The notes: a model not told the origin generated them from the letters alone. A stretch of 64,000 bases of DNA from Protopterus annectens (GCF_019279795.1 NC_056732.1:179158613-179222612); one strand, 5' to 3'; positions 10,282 through 23,330 are shown, numbered from the stretch's first letter. Numbers and translations are program-made.

Positions 10282-11690
10282 GATCAAGCTGAAAATGATG
10301 CCTCTTTACAGGTGAAGACAAGCAGCAACTGCCGGTAAACACTACTAGCCCACAAAAGTTACTTTTTTTACTGAAACACACCAGAAAACATTTTAAACAC
10401 TATGCCAGCCCCCAAAAAGGATTCTAAGAGCTGTATGGATGGCTGGACAGAAAAAATGTTTTTAGTTACTTTACGCTACTTTTAAACTGACTGGAAAAAA
10501 TAGTGCTTCGTTTAAAAGTACAATACAGTCTCAAGACAGTCCTTTAAAACAAAATACTAGTTTTAAAATAACTTTCCAGAAGAGGAAGGTAATAAAATGT
10601 CAACAAAATTAAGAAAATGGAAGATTTTTCCCCCAAAGGGAACTTATCTGTCGAGCAAAGGAAAGCACAAGCCAAACAATGATCATTGAATGCCTCAGAG
10701 AAGCATACTCTTTGGTAGCAATAAAGCTCTGAAGGGCTTTACACCAAAACTTGTCTCATTTCAGCTCAAGCTGCTTGACAGTTTGGGTGCATGGAAGGTG
10801 GCCTGAAGCTTTGGAAGTTGATTGGCTGTTATATCCTTGGCAGGCTATAACCAATATAGCTAAGGCTACTGCAGCAGTTATCAATATGATGAACATCTCA
10901 AATTCTACAAGTGTGAGCTTTTATTTGGAGAAAATGTGAAGCTCTATCTTTTCCACTGGTTGTGGGTATGGTATGGTTTGTCCTGCACTGATTCCATTAA
11001 AAAATGTTCTACTTTGGGCAGGTAAAAAGATGGCATCCCTAAATGTATATGCTCATGATGTAACACCTGTTGTTATATTAACTATATGCATTAAAGCAAT
11101 CTTTAAATTTTGTCCCTGGCCTTGGGCCTTATGCTCATTACTGTTTTAGCATTGTCCCTTATTCATGAGCAAGGGAGTTGAGAGCTATGTTTTTTTCTGA
11201 CAATGCAATAACAGTCAGTGCTACAGAGTCCACCCCTCCACACACACACACACAGACACATGAATTAAGCATTTTAGTTGTGTCCATGATTTTACCTCAA
11301 AAGTCTGCTTCTCATTAGAATGGGAAGAAGCCAAGAAGACAAGACATTTGGATTGCAGCTAATGATTGCCTTCAGTATCAGAGATTAATATGAACGTTTA
11401 GACAAACAGAAAGGGATAATGGAATCCTGCATTACAGACCTGCACTGGTTGAGTTTTTAATTGAATCTAGAACAGAAGCTGCTATTAAAAAAGGGATCAT
11501 TAATAGGGCATAGAAATATTGCACAAAAACTAGAGAAATCAATCAGATGTGATCAGAAAAGACTGTGGAGAGACATTAGATAAGCAATTCACAAAGAAAC
11601 AATGGGAGGATATATGTATGGCTCCCAAATATGCAACAAAATCTGGAAGATTTAGGATTTTTGCCTGAAGTGGGTATGCAAGCGTGTATG
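10282..11690. other. No gene recognised
   Basis: AT-rich unique-looking sequence with short A and T runs and a short (CA)n at about 11,239-11,253. The first 350 bases may include the 5' end of the DIRS element. I see no coding sequence, hairpin or repeat pair that I can defend. Confidence 0.4.
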
Positions 11691-11745
11691 TGCGACGGTA
11701 GGTGGCGGTGATTCAACGGTATGTGAAATGTAAATGAGCATGTAT

Positions 11746-11747
<2 letters not shown>

Positions 11748-11809
<62 letters not shown>
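11748..11809. repeat. (CA)n-(TA)n compound microsatellite
   Basis: An alternating CA tract runs directly into an alternating TA tract. Reading frames across it (Val-Cys and Ile-Tyr runs) are artefacts of the dinucleotide repeat. Confidence 0.95.
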
Positions 11810-11820
<11 letters not shown>

Positions 11821-12264
11821 GATATGAAGAATGAACATGGTCACAATGTAGGAAATCCCTGTAATAGTGCTGTTATATATCAGGATGGCCATCGGTGAGC
11901 ACACCTCTGCATTCCCAACCACAGGTAGAATGCTAAAAGTGGAATGAACTATCTCCCCTTGCTAAGTCTGACTTTCAACTAGGTACAAGGCAGTCATGGT
12001 CCCCAGTCGGACAAGCCTAAACCCGGAAGAACACCCTGACAATCGAACACACGTATGTGCCAGGACTATAGGCTGTAGAGGTCTGAATATCTTCGGAGTG
12101 AGTCAACATGCGGCACAAGTCCAGAGCAGTAGGGAACAGGGAATGACACATGTGTAGTAGTGCGTTTTTCCCAACAAGTAAATGGATGCCTGCTGTGTAA
12201 GTGAAGTGATGAGGCGTGTGTTCAGGTAACTATGCACCATGGGTATTCATATAAATGAGGCAGA

Positions 12265-12345
12265 ACACCAATAGTGTAGTGGTTAGAGCATCCACCTAAC
12301 GAAAAGGCATTCACGGTTCAAGGTCGACAATAGCACATATCATTT
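12265..12345 (+). mobile_element. tRNA-derived SINE head
   Basis: An RNA polymerase III A box (TAGTGTAGTGG, 12,272-12,282) and B box (GGTTCAAGGTC, 12,315-12,325) are spaced 43 bases apart, as in tRNA genes. The A box is a close match to TRGYNNARNGG. There is no foldable acceptor stem and the downstream sequence is not tRNA-like, so this is a SINE head and not a tRNA gene. The 3' end of the element is not identified. Confidence 0.6.
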
Positions 12346-12593
12346 TCCTTGTGGAATTAATGTTGCTCTGCTGTAAAGCCGACATTTAAACATGTAAAGG
12401 TGAATGTGTGTATCGCATGGGACTATTAACCAGTTCCTTTCAATCAAAGTGGTATTGTCATAATGTATAAGTCACAAATAAGCATAAATAAGCGACAGTA
12501 AACATATGTAACGCACAGTAAGCATAGGCGAGTGCGCCTGCGTGGGTGTAAGCGGCTCCCAGCATAGGAAATGTATGTTTGTATGTACAGATG

Positions 12594-12595
<2 letters not shown>

Positions 12596-12678
<83 letters not shown>

Positions 12679-12726
12679 CACACACACACACATATATGTG
12701 TGTATAGATATATATCTGCATACATG

Positions 12727-12757
<31 letters not shown>

Positions 12758-12771
12758 TATTTATACATATA

Positions 12772-12808
<37 letters not shown>
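12596..12808. repeat. (TA)n tracts with short (CA)n and poly-A
   Basis: Two long alternating TA tracts (about 12,596-12,710 and 12,741-12,808) are joined by a CA tract and a run of A. Protein-like Ile-Tyr frames on both strands are artefacts. Confidence 0.95.
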
Positions 12809-12812
<4 letters not shown>

Positions 12813-13725
12813 CAGAATGGACGTTGTAACAGTAAAGCATACACAAGGGATGTGAAGGGAATCAAGAGCAATGTTGGTATTGTAAAGCGCTTTCAGCGTA
12901 TGTCATAAAAAGCTGCCCAGGAGTGAGCAGAGCACCGCTACTCACACCACAGGCAGGGTATTACCACTGGGAGTAACATCATTGAAATGCTATGTCTACT
13001 TTATACACAGGCGGAATGTAGTCCCATGGTGGGACCTCCAAAAATTGGAAAGCGCAAATGGTTGTATTCCATAACACCAGAAAAGGCACGTATGTGCAAA
13101 TACTCATGGTGGGAGACCCTATGAATACACGAGGTGGGACAGAATGTGTGTAGGGCCCCTAAACCTTTGGAGAGGGAAATGTGTAAAGGTGTGTCATGGC
13201 TGCGATAACAAGTGGATAATGGATGTTATGCCTGTAAATTTAACACGAGTGGGGTGGAGGAACTGTGGGTATGCAATTATGGATCCAGGTGTGCCAGGGT
13301 TGGATGGGCTGCTTCTAATGGACTGCCCCGTGGAAGTCAGCTAGGTCGTAATAGGTATATATGCATACTCACATGCAAACAATATATGTTGACGTACAAA
13401 TTCTGTAACACATGCATTCCATTTGTTGACATAAATAATAGGAATGTGCCCATACAAACATCGGCAGTACATGGAATAATAGTCTGTGCAGAAGAGGGAC
13501 AGGATGAATCACACTATTACATTCCACTTACCATCGGAAATCCATGCATGAACATATAGCGACATCTGTCTGCTGTATAACGTGCGACATACCGATTACA
13601 AGATGACTGGAGTGTATCGGTGTTATAATGACTAAGGCACTAGTATGCTGTTGAAGCTTATAAACATCATTACGCATGTGTAAGTGAGTATGAGCGGGGA
13701 ATATATTGACACACTGATGTACATG

Positions 13726-13732
<7 letters not shown>

Positions 13733-13763
<31 letters not shown>
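13733..13763. repeat. (TA)n microsatellite, unit 1 of the duplication
   Basis: This is the short TA tract in the first clear duplication unit. The equivalent position in the next unit (14,790 onwards) is expanded several-fold. Confidence 0.95.
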
Positions 13764-13765
<2 letters not shown>

Positions 13766-14785
13766 CAGCAAGATATGAATATACATGTATGAATACATAT
13801 GCAGATCTGTCTGTATATATTAATGTAAATAGATATATATATATTTTACAGTGAGATACACATGTATATACCTAGGTTATGTTGAAGCAGTTACGGGTGT
13901 TTAGACGGGCATATGTTGGTGGGAGGTCCACTCAACAAATGTCTACTTACCACCCCCCCCAGCTAGGCCGGTGAGACAGACAGACACACAGTAAAGGTAA
14001 ATACAACAGTGATTCCCGGACCACCGGCAGGAAACTACCAGTGGGAGAGATCTACAAGGTCTACACTTTAAACATGGACAGCGACGTCCCTTGCGGGACA
14101 CCAAAAATTTGGTACTTCCAGTTAATGGGGCAACACAATTACGACCAGGATGTAGCTGTACACAGAAGAGTAGGTTGTGCAAGCCTGATAACACATGGAT
14201 TGACACAACGTACATGTGTCCCGACATGGGGAGAGTGGCCAGTGTGTAGGGGTGTGTTCATATCCCACCTGCATCCACCTGCGTCCACAGTAAGGATGAG
14301 TGCTGTAGAGTAGTGGCAGGTGGGGAACTATGGTTATGCAATTATGGATCCAGGCGTGCCAGGGTTGGATGGGCCTGTTCTAATGGACCGCCCTGTGGAG
14401 GTCAGCTAGGTCGTAATAGGTATATATGCATACTGACATGCAGACAACAATATATGTTGAAGTACAAATTCTGTAACACATGCATTCCATTTGTTGACAT
14501 AAATAATAGGAATGTGCCCATACAAACATCGACAGTACATGGAATAATAGGCTGTGCAGAAGAGGGATGGGTCGAATCACACTATCACATTCCAATTACC
14601 ATCGGTAATCCCTACATGAACATATAGCGACATCTGTCCGCTGTATAACATGCTACATACCGATTACAAGATAACTGGAGTGTGTCGGTGTTATAATGAA
14701 TAAGGCACTAGTATGCTGGTGAAGCTTATAAACACCATTACGCATGTGTAAGTGCGTATGAGCGGGGAATGTATTGACACACTGA

Positions 14786-14910
<125 letters not shown>

Positions 14911-14968
14911 GCAAGATATGAATATACATGTATGAATACATATGCAGATATGTCTGTATATATTAATG

Positions 14969-15070
<102 letters not shown>

Positions 15071-15570
15071 ACAGTAAATATACACATGTATATACCTAGG
15101 TTATGTTACAGCAGTTATGGGTAACATGTTTAGACTGGGCATATGTTGGTGGGAGGTCCACTCAACAAACGTCTACTTATCACCCACCCCAGCTAGGCCG
15201 GTGAGACATACAGACATGCAATAAAGGTAAATACAACACTGGTTCCCAGACCACCGGCAGGAAACTACCAGTGGGAGAGATCTACAAGGTCTACACTTTA
15301 AACATGGACAGCGACGTCCCTCATGGGACACCAAAAATTTGGTACCTTCAACCAATGGGGGAACACCATTATGACCAGGATGTAGCTGTACATGGAACAG
15401 TAGGTTGTGCAAGCCTGATAACACATGGGTTGACACAACGTATGACATGTGTCCCGACATGGGGAGAGTGGGCAGTGTGTAGGGGTGTGTTCATATCCCA
15501 CCTGCGTCCACCTGCGCCCACAGTAAGGATGAGTGCTGTAGAGTAGTGGCAGGTGGGGGAACTATGGGTA

Positions 15571-16105
15571 TGCGATTATGGGGCTAGGCGTGCATGTGTT
15601 GGCTGGCAGACATGTATTAGGACCGCCCAGTGGGTGTAAGTAATATTCTGATGTGGGTATAGCAGATGCCCATACCTCCCAAACTATAAGAGCACATCTA
15701 CTGGACAGTCCGTAAACCATTGGGGGAATACATAGGGACCATATCATTGAACTGTCCCCGATTACCAGGGACGTCCATGATTATGAATCAGAATCCTAAC
15801 ACAGTCTCAACTAAACCATCCTAGAACTAGTGATATTAGGAGGAAAGGTGGCGGAATACACGTAATGAATAATGACAACATGTAAGAGTCATAAACTGCA
15901 TGCACCTCAGAAAATGTGTATGAATACATATGTGCTCTGTGTCCGTCAATGTGTCAGGTTAATAGCACCAACCTTCTAAATGTGTCCCTGAGGTCATTAT
16001 GCAGTGTCCCTGATTCAGTGTTTATTCTTCCCCATTCGTATGAGAGGTCTGATAGTGAGAGAAAGTGCATGTTCCACCGACTACCTTAGAAGATTGATAG
16101 AATAA
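15571..16105. other. No gene recognised
   Basis: Apparently unique sequence between the duplication ladder and the MITE cluster. Short 'gtccctgat' motifs near 15,755 and 16,000 resemble inner parts of the neighbouring MITE family, but no ends are visible. Confidence 0.4.
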
Positions 16106-16107
16106 AA

Positions 16108-16255
16108 GGTTTGGGGTTACCACCTGTCCACCTTTGTGAGGGACACTCCCCTGTGGGCAGTTGTGTCCTGCATAATAACTGTAATTAAGGCAAATGTCCT
16201 GTGATTTAGGGCAAAGACTACCTATATTGTCTGTAGTAGTAGCATAAAACAATTA
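16108..16255 (-). mobile_element. MITE family B, partial copy
   Basis: On the minus strand this reads 'aggacatttgcc...aggacacaac.gccca...gggagtgtccctc', ending in the terminal motif GGACAGGTGGTAACCCC. That is the same order as the right half of the copy at 36.4-36.74 kb. The other end is not found, so it is a half element. Confidence 0.55.
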
Positions 16256-16412
16256 TGTTCCTCTGAAACACCTAAATGTTATAGGTAACAGTATAAGCAA
16301 CTATAATGCTACAAGAGTAACCTTTTATTTAGGTGAAACAGTGAAGTACACCCCTTTCTACTGGCTGTGGGTGTGTTGCCCTGCAAAGTCTGATGTCTGT
16401 ACATACAGGTCC

Positions 16413-16772
16413 TATAGGGTTGCCACCTTTCCAAATGGCCAGAGTGGGACATATTCTGTAGAAATGTCAGACATTCCAGGACTAAACATACCTACAGCCA
16501 TGCATAGTACAGGATTACACTTATTTGCACAAATAAAAGCTTAATCTAGTTGCATTTGAATTGCTTATGCTACTTCACATAACATATAGAAGTGTCATAT
16601 ATAAAATAACTGTTGTATGCAATCATTAATGAAACGTAGAATATAATAATGTCCTGTAATCTGGACATGTGCTATGTCTTGATTATTTTCGCACTGTCCC
16701 TCGCAAAGTGGGACAGGTGGTAACCCTAAAGTCCTACCTTGGCCAATTGAGAAGGTGGCAAACCTATAATAG
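16413..16772. mobile_element. MITE family B with nested terminal repeats
   Basis: The left end GGGTTGCCACCTTTCC, followed by a 'ggcca' block, is mirrored at the right by the complement of a GGTTTGCCACCTTCTC stretch with its own 'ggcca' block (ending about 16,772). A second, inner right end (GGACAGGTGGTAACCC at about 16,713-16,728) also matches the TIR. TA-rich sequence flanks both ends. It has no coding capacity. The internal 'gtccctcgcaaagtgg' block is shared with the copy at 36.7 kb. The superfamily is uncertain. Confidence 0.6.
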
Positions 16773-16864
16773 GTATGCGGTAGCATGACCCATCCAACGG
16801 ATGTGGCTACCACAACCCAACTACTCATTTGTAATGCAGGGTCTCGGTTCCCATGTATCAGCCA

Positions 16865-17640
16865 GATGGGAGCAGAGTGTATGCGGAACACACAAATATG
16901 ATTAATTCACTGGACAGGCCGCTGATTCCATACAGTCGAATGCCATGCCATCGCCTAATGGGCAGCCATTCCCGATACTGTAGTCATGTAGTCCGATGTG
17001 ATAGGCATTACAAGGTGGGAGCAGATTGTAAGAGGAACACACAATTATGAATGATTCACTGGACAGGCCGCTGATTCCATACAGTCGAATGCCATGTGGT
17101 CGCCTAATGGGCAGCCATTCCTGATACTGTAGTCAGGAGTGGCCTTAGGTCAACTGGTGCCCTAGGCAGAGGGCACAATGGCACCCCCCACCACACCACC
17201 CAGTGCCCCCATCCTGGTCTACCTACACCAAATAAATACTGGTAAAGTGCACCCACTAAAGCGGTGCCCTAGGCGGCCGCTTAGTTGGCCTATGCCTAAG
17301 GCCGGCTATGACTGTAGTCATGTAGTCCGATGTGATAGGCATCACAAGGTATGCCTAAGAGGAACACACGAATATGAATGAATCTCCGGACAGGCCGCTG
17401 ATTCCGTACAGACAAATGCCATGCCGTCACCTAATAGGCAGCCATTTCCGATACTGTATTCATGTATTCTGATGTAATAGGCATCACAAGGTGGGAGCAC
17501 ATTGTATGAGGTACACACAAATATGATTGTGTCACTGGACAGGCCGCAGATTCCGTACAGCTGAACGTGATGCCGTCGCCTAATGGGTGGCCAATCCCGA
17601 TACTGGAGTCATGTAGTATGATGTAATAGGCATCACAAGG
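16865..17640. repeat. 149-bp tandem repeat, four copies, interrupted by a hAT MITE
   Basis: The marker 'ggacaggccgc.gattcc' occurs at 16,912, 17,061, 17,388 and 17,537. The outer spacings are 149. The middle gap is 327, which equals 149 plus 177 (the inserted MITE) plus 8 (its target duplication) minus 7 (a small deletion visible after 17,348). Each unit contains 'gcctaatgggcagccatt' and a 'gatgtgataggcat' block. No reading frame is maintained. Confidence 0.85.
17134..17310. mobile_element. hAT-type MITE with perfect 8-bp target duplication
   Basis: The 8-bp word ACTGTAGT occurs immediately before (17,126-17,133) and immediately after (17,311-17,318) a 177-bp segment. The segment begins CAGGAGTGGCCTTAGG and ends with the complement of CATAGCCGGCCTTAGG. 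The 8-bp duplication and CA..G ends are hallmarks of hAT elements. It carries no transposase. Because it sits within one unit of a tandem repeat, the empty site can be read from the neighbouring units. Confidence 0.88.
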
Positions 17641-20600
17641 TAATATTGTGGTCCTCGCTCACACCCAGGGGTGTGAGTGACAGATGCAAGCACCAATGCC
17701 GGTGCATTAGCAAGTGCGGGAACGAGCGGGTGTAAGCGTGTTTGGCTACCAGTATGCGAGTATTGCATTGGTTAAGCAATGTAGAGGCTAATCGAGCATA
17801 AGAGGCTGTAACCAGAGGATATCATACAGTGCAGTCATTCAACAGTATAGGAATGTATCCCATCATGTAGAAGTACATGTGAGTGTTTATGTCCAGCATA
17901 TAGGTACATACATATATAGAGATGTATCAGGGACATGCCATGTGGCAACAAAGCATTACAAATGAATGAAATGGGAAACACCAGTGATGCCTGTATTATG
18001 TAGTGGTGTTGCTCTATGTGATCACAAGACTCCCTCAGACAGACAATAGTTGTACATTGGCCATATACATCACTCTGTGCATGTAATGTACATTAACACA
18101 ACAGTACCTGTCCAATCATTATGTGTGAACAGTACTCCTGCAATGTGCAACATCATCATCATGATAAAGGTAAATGGGGTAACCATAGAGGGACCGGTAG
18201 TGTTTTGTGTACAATGGGGTCATCCTCCTCATGTGTACCTGAACCATGTAGGAGTGATGTGCATACCAGGACCGTGCGCCTGAGGGACAGTGGTGAGGAT
18301 AACAGTAGTATGTTATGATGCATATTACAAGGGTTTCATGTGTCCAGTGGGCATGTGTGTGTAATGGACAGCTATGTATAGGGCAGATGGTGTCCTAGGA
18401 GCTGAATGGCCTTATGTGTCCATAGGTGAGGGTCAGATGTTGGGGAAGGAGTGTAGGTATGGCCGTGGAGGATAGGTAGGAGCACAGAAATGACAGCATA
18501 CAGGGTTGGTATATGACACATGTGGGGGGGATACACCCTGGATGGGGATGGGTCTTCGGCATTCAAAAGCCCATGGGAACAGTGGGATGGAGGTCTCCAG
18601 CCATGGGCAACTGCCACTGCACCTACACAGCTGCAAAGGAGGCAGTGCTGGGGGCTGTCCAGGACAGGCAGCATCACCCTGTAAATGTGACACTCCGCCC
18701 TTGAACTGGCATATCTGGCTTTGTAACCCCTTAGGGAGCCACCTACGAAACATGTCCGGGACCGCACAACAGCAGATATGTACCTGTCTGGTCCTGCTCC
18801 CAAGGGGGACATGCTCCATCCTCAGTGGTGGAGCCACCAGAAGGTGGTGCATAGCCAACAGAGGTTGATGTTAATGGCTGGGCCCCAGATGTGCTAGTGC
18901 CTGGTGCCATGGTCAGCTGAAGTGGGACAGGAGGATCTGCCAGGACCTACCAACCCATTCAGCCTATGGTGTTGCATTTTAAACCCACATATGGCTTAGT
19001 GATAGACAACAGCATACAGGATTACCTATGACAGTATGCATAGATATCACCAGCAACCCAACAGATTGTATACATTTGCAGAGGGAGCACAACACATGCA
19101 TATATACCGCATGGCAACTGTACAATGTGTAGTAGACATGTGACCGCAGCTATGAACAGTTGCCCATCATTGGCTTGTCACTGGGAATCCCACACAGTGT
19201 CAGTCATACCACTGTCTCATGTGACACATGTCCAGTCAGGGATGCGATGGCAGTAACACATCCCTATCATCATGTACTGTCTGCAATCCCCACACCATGC
19301 TTCTGCTGTGCACAGAAGTGTGTTCAGTGTGTAACACAGGAAACAAATGGTTGTACACACTGACCTGTTCACAGATGGCCCTACAGATGGGGTTCCCTCA
19401 TGAACAGAGTACTGTCATGTCTGTATTTTAACATGCAGAATAGCCATTACCACACACATGTTAAACAGGCAGTAGTCTCAATGCAGCATAGCTACACTTA
19501 CATGCTGTAGTTGTGTGGCACATCACCCTCCTGTCATTAGGCTATTTCCCACTGTTGAAAATGATTGAGGTACATCCAGATATCATCTGTGATGCCGTGT
19601 CAGAACACCACATCCAGGTACCACTCACAGCGACTGTCATGGCCAGATAATAACATCTTTCCCTAGATAGTGTACTGTGTTTATCATGCGGATGGCTATG
19701 GGAACACCATCACAGCTGTACCACATGCAATCAGCTAGAGGAGGACTGCAATAGGTGCAGAGGCCATCACCTGACCATTTCCATCTGTTACAATACACAT
19801 GCTGCTGCTGTGCAGGTGTACACCTTCACATCCACCAGAGAGTGTGTGCAGGACAGGCAATGTACACCAGGGAAGGGCTTGGAGACTTCACCATAATCTG
19901 CCACATGCTGAATAGTACAGGGTCAAACCCCTGACTACTCATTACTATTACATGTGCATGATGTTACTACATGTGCCACAGAGGTGGCATGTTGCAGTGC
20001 TGTAAGAACATGTGTGTAGGTGAGTGAGTGCCATCTGCAACAGATATAGTAGACATACATTAGGTGTGGCACACATGTCAGTCCACGTGAACGGATGCCA
20101 TTGTCACCACAACCACACTCTAATGGACATGCATTGACACCTTTGCCAGGGTGGCAAATACACAATGTAACTACTTAGTTTGCCACACCGCAGTAATGCA
20201 CAGGACCACATGCACCACAGGGGATATCTGGAGGTTCAATGGGCTAGGCCATGTGAAAGTGCTTGACAACTGTTGGTATGCCAATGAGGTTTATACTGGG
20301 AGTGACTGTGGTTGGGAGCATCACAACCCACATGCAGACACAGGGTGCCAGTACTGTCATGCAGGTATGCATTGCTCCATGGGTGTGTAGTGTTTGGCTG
20401 TGCAAGATGGCTGTACAAGGCTGGGTGAGGGTAATCCTTGCCATTGCATCACCCGACAATGGTGTGCAGTGCAGGGGTGTAGTGTCTGCAATGTCCCACA
20501 CAGATGGGTACTGCAATATCTGGCCTGACATCCTGGTTACCAATGTGTAGGGCCATAGCTTTGCAATGCATGCCATGTCTGTGTTTGATAGTCCTTCACA

Positions 20601-21420
20601 TGGACATTGCCTGGGATGTGCATGTCCCACAATACTGTACAGTGACATGTACAGGTGTACCTGGTTTGGCAGACACATGTAGTGTACACAGCCTGTTATA
20701 TCCCGATATGCCAATACTGGCCTGGTGTGGTGAAACCTGCTTACAGTGAGCAGGTCGGCCCTGCACCTGCATGTATAGAATGGACAGGTATTCCGTGGTG
20801 TCAGTGGCATGGGTCCATACAGGGCACATGTGTACAGCATTGTCTGGCCTTAGTGGATCACATATGATGGCACCACATATGTTGCAGCCATTCAGTGTGG
20901 AACATAGTGAAGGCACAATGTCCGCATATATGTGCCAATTGTACCGCTGTACAGGGTGCCATGTCCTCTGCAGGCCACTGCGGTCACACCATGCCTACTA
21001 TCTGTCCTCAATGTGCATGTTACTAGCAACATAGTGGGATATCCTAGGCAAGGTTGTATGTGCATGGCACATGGGTGCGGGACATATACGGGTACTAGTA
21101 GGGCTGCATACTTAGTTCACCAGCCCTTTTGCCAGATGTATGGGTATGGCTTGCCAACACAGTGCCATGGCTGACTGACAGCTGTACTCCTCGTGAGGTG
21201 GCCAATGTGTCATAAGATGGATACTATATAGGAAAACTACAAAACCTGCTCCCAAACATGTCCAATGGTAAGACAATCATGGCCACCTCTACACAGGCTC
21301 TGACAGACAAACACACACTTGCCATGTCCTGTATACAAACCCCTACCATATCACACTGCAGCAACATGCATTTAGGGCATGTACTACGGCGAATACTACA
21401 AAGCACTGTACTTGTCTCAC
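17641..21420. other. No gene recognised; CpG-poor, TGTACA/CATG-rich sequence
   Basis: The stretch is rich in CA/TG dinucleotides and the words ACATGT and TGTACA, and nearly lacks long A or T runs. I find no transposon ends or conserved motifs. A proline/serine-rich minus-strand frame starting near 18,910 (MAPGTSTSG...) runs to a possible splice donor near 18,787. It could be an exon of a decayed transposon gene, but nothing confirms it. Confidence 0.35.
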
Positions 21421-21425
21421 GCAGG

Positions 21426-21427
21426 CA

Positions 21428-21481
<54 letters not shown>

Positions 21482-21923
21482 GCATGTCTGGGATTAGAAC
21501 ACTGACCTAACTACTTTACTACACTACAGCATTACGCAGTTACAGAACGTGCTACCGAGATTACTGGGACACAGCACTCCCAGAGGTGTATTTGTAGATG
21601 GGTGACATCATCGGCCTTGCTAACGGTGGGTATAAGAAATGTATGGAGTGTGAGCAGTATAAAGGTATTACTCAGTCCTCAGGCAAATGGGGAGACACAC
21701 ACACACACACGGCAAGTGTGGGACTAGAACACTGACCTAACTACTTTATTACACTACAGCATTACGCAGTTACAGAATGCGCTACCGAGATTACTGGGAC
21801 ACAGCACTCCCAGAGGTGTATTTGTAGATGGGTGACATCATCGGCCTTGCTAACGGTGGGTATAAGAAATGTATGGAGTGTGAGCAGTATAAAGGTATTA
21901 CTCAGTCCTCAGGCAAATGGGGA

Positions 21924-21960
<37 letters not shown>

Positions 21961-22171
21961 CAAGTGTGGGACTAGAACACCGACCTAACTACTTTATTAC
22001 ACTACAGCATTATGCAGTTACAGAATGCGCTACCGAGATTACTGGGACACAGCACTCCCAGAGGTGTATTTGTAGATGGGTGACATCATCGGCCTTGCTA
22101 ACGGTGGGTATAAGAAATGTATGGAGTGTGAGCAGTATAAAGGTATTACTCAGTCCTCAGGCAAATGGGGA

Positions 22172-22220
<49 letters not shown>

Positions 22221-22429
22221 AGTGTGGGACTAGAACACTGACCTAACTACTTTATTACACTACAGCATTACGCAGTTACAGAACGTGCTACCAAGATTAC
22301 TGGGACACAGCACTCCCAGAGGTGTATTTGTAGATGGGTGACATCATCGGCCTTGCTAACGGTGGGTATAAGAAATGTATGGAGTGTGAGCAGTATAAAG
22401 GTATTACTCAGTCCTCAGGCAAATGGGGA

Positions 22430-22492
<63 letters not shown>

Positions 22493-22720
22493 CAAGTGTG
22501 GGAGTAGAACACCGACCTAACTACTTTATTACACTACAGCATTACGCAGTTACAGAACACGCTACCAAGATTACTGGGACACAGCCCTCCCAGAGGTGTA
22601 TTTGTAGATGGGTGACATCATCGGCCTTGCTAACAGTGGGTATAAGAAATGTATGGAGTGTGGCCAGTCTAAAAGCAATTTAGAGTCCACCAGCAAATGG
22701 GGACAGACATACACACACAC
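21426..22720. repeat. Tandem array: 214-bp core plus (CA)n of growing length
   Basis: The marker 'ttactgggac' lies at 21,561, 21,791, 22,039, 22,297 and 22,571, so the periods are 230, 248, 258 and 274. The (CA)n tracts inside these units measure 16, 34, 44 and 60 bases (21,695-21,710; 21,925-21,958; 22,173-22,216; 22,431-22,490). Subtracting them leaves exactly 214 each time. An earlier CA tract of about 50 bases precedes the first unit, and a diverged partial unit follows to about 22,720. On the minus strand the core contains a B-box-like 'tgttctaatccc', so it may include a SINE head. No gene is present. Confidence 0.9.
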
Positions 22721-23015
22721 GCCAGTGTCGGGTATGGAACACCTGCCTATTTACAGATTACTATTACAATACTACATATATACGAATCACGCCACACAGA
22801 CTACACATGTCAAGGCTGTCATTATGACCATCTGGGAATGCGGACATCAACAGGGATGCTGGCAGTTAAGATGTACATACCTGTGAACCTGTGTGTTTAA
22901 AGTATGAATCCATCCTGACCTGGAGTATGCCCATCTGTGGAATGGATGACTACTACCACTATACAGGGTTACAATGGCCATGCCCATACACAGAGGCACA
23001 TAACCAACACAAGGT
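22721..23015. other. No gene recognised
   Basis: Sequence between two tandem arrays. It shows the same TG/CA-rich character as its surroundings. Confidence 0.4.
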
Positions 23016-23330
23016 GTCACTGGGCATGCTCACACACTTAGTAGCACAGGGCTGTTCAGAATGCACTGTGTCCATCTACACAAGGATATACTGGGCATGC
23101 TCATACACTTAGTAGCACAGGGCTGTTCGGAATGCACTATGTGTCCATCTACACAAGGATATACTGGGCATGCTCATACACTTAGTAGCACAGGGGCATG
23201 CTCACACACTTAGTAGCACAGGGCTGGTCGGAATGCACTACTATGTGTCCATCTACACAAGGATATACTGGGCATGCTCATACTCCTAGTAGCACAGGGC
23301 TGACTGGGATGCACTCTGATGCTAAACACG
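23016..23330. repeat. Minisatellite of about 73 bp
   Basis: The phrase 'gggcatgctca.ac.cttagtagcacaggg' recurs at 23,021, 23,092, 23,165, 23,193 (shortened unit) and 23,269. Full units measure 71, 73 and 76 bases. Each contains 'tgtccatctacacaagga'. Confidence 0.85.

Noticed and set aside
12444..12855. Long Ile-Tyr/Val-Cys/His-Thr open frames here and at 14.65-15.1, 21.8-22.5, 25.4-25.7 and 37.5-37.8 kb
   Set aside because: They are translations of (TA)n, (CA)n and (GT)n microsatellites, open on both strands with no start or splice context.
18372..18910. Overlapping ORFs on both strands, including a proline-rich minus-strand start at 18,910
   Set aside because: Possibly an old exon, but there is no homologous motif and no partner exon, so I did not call it a gene.
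20244..20840. 198-codon minus-strand ORF
   Set aside because: Same TG/CA bias, with overlapping open frames on both strands; no recognisable domain.
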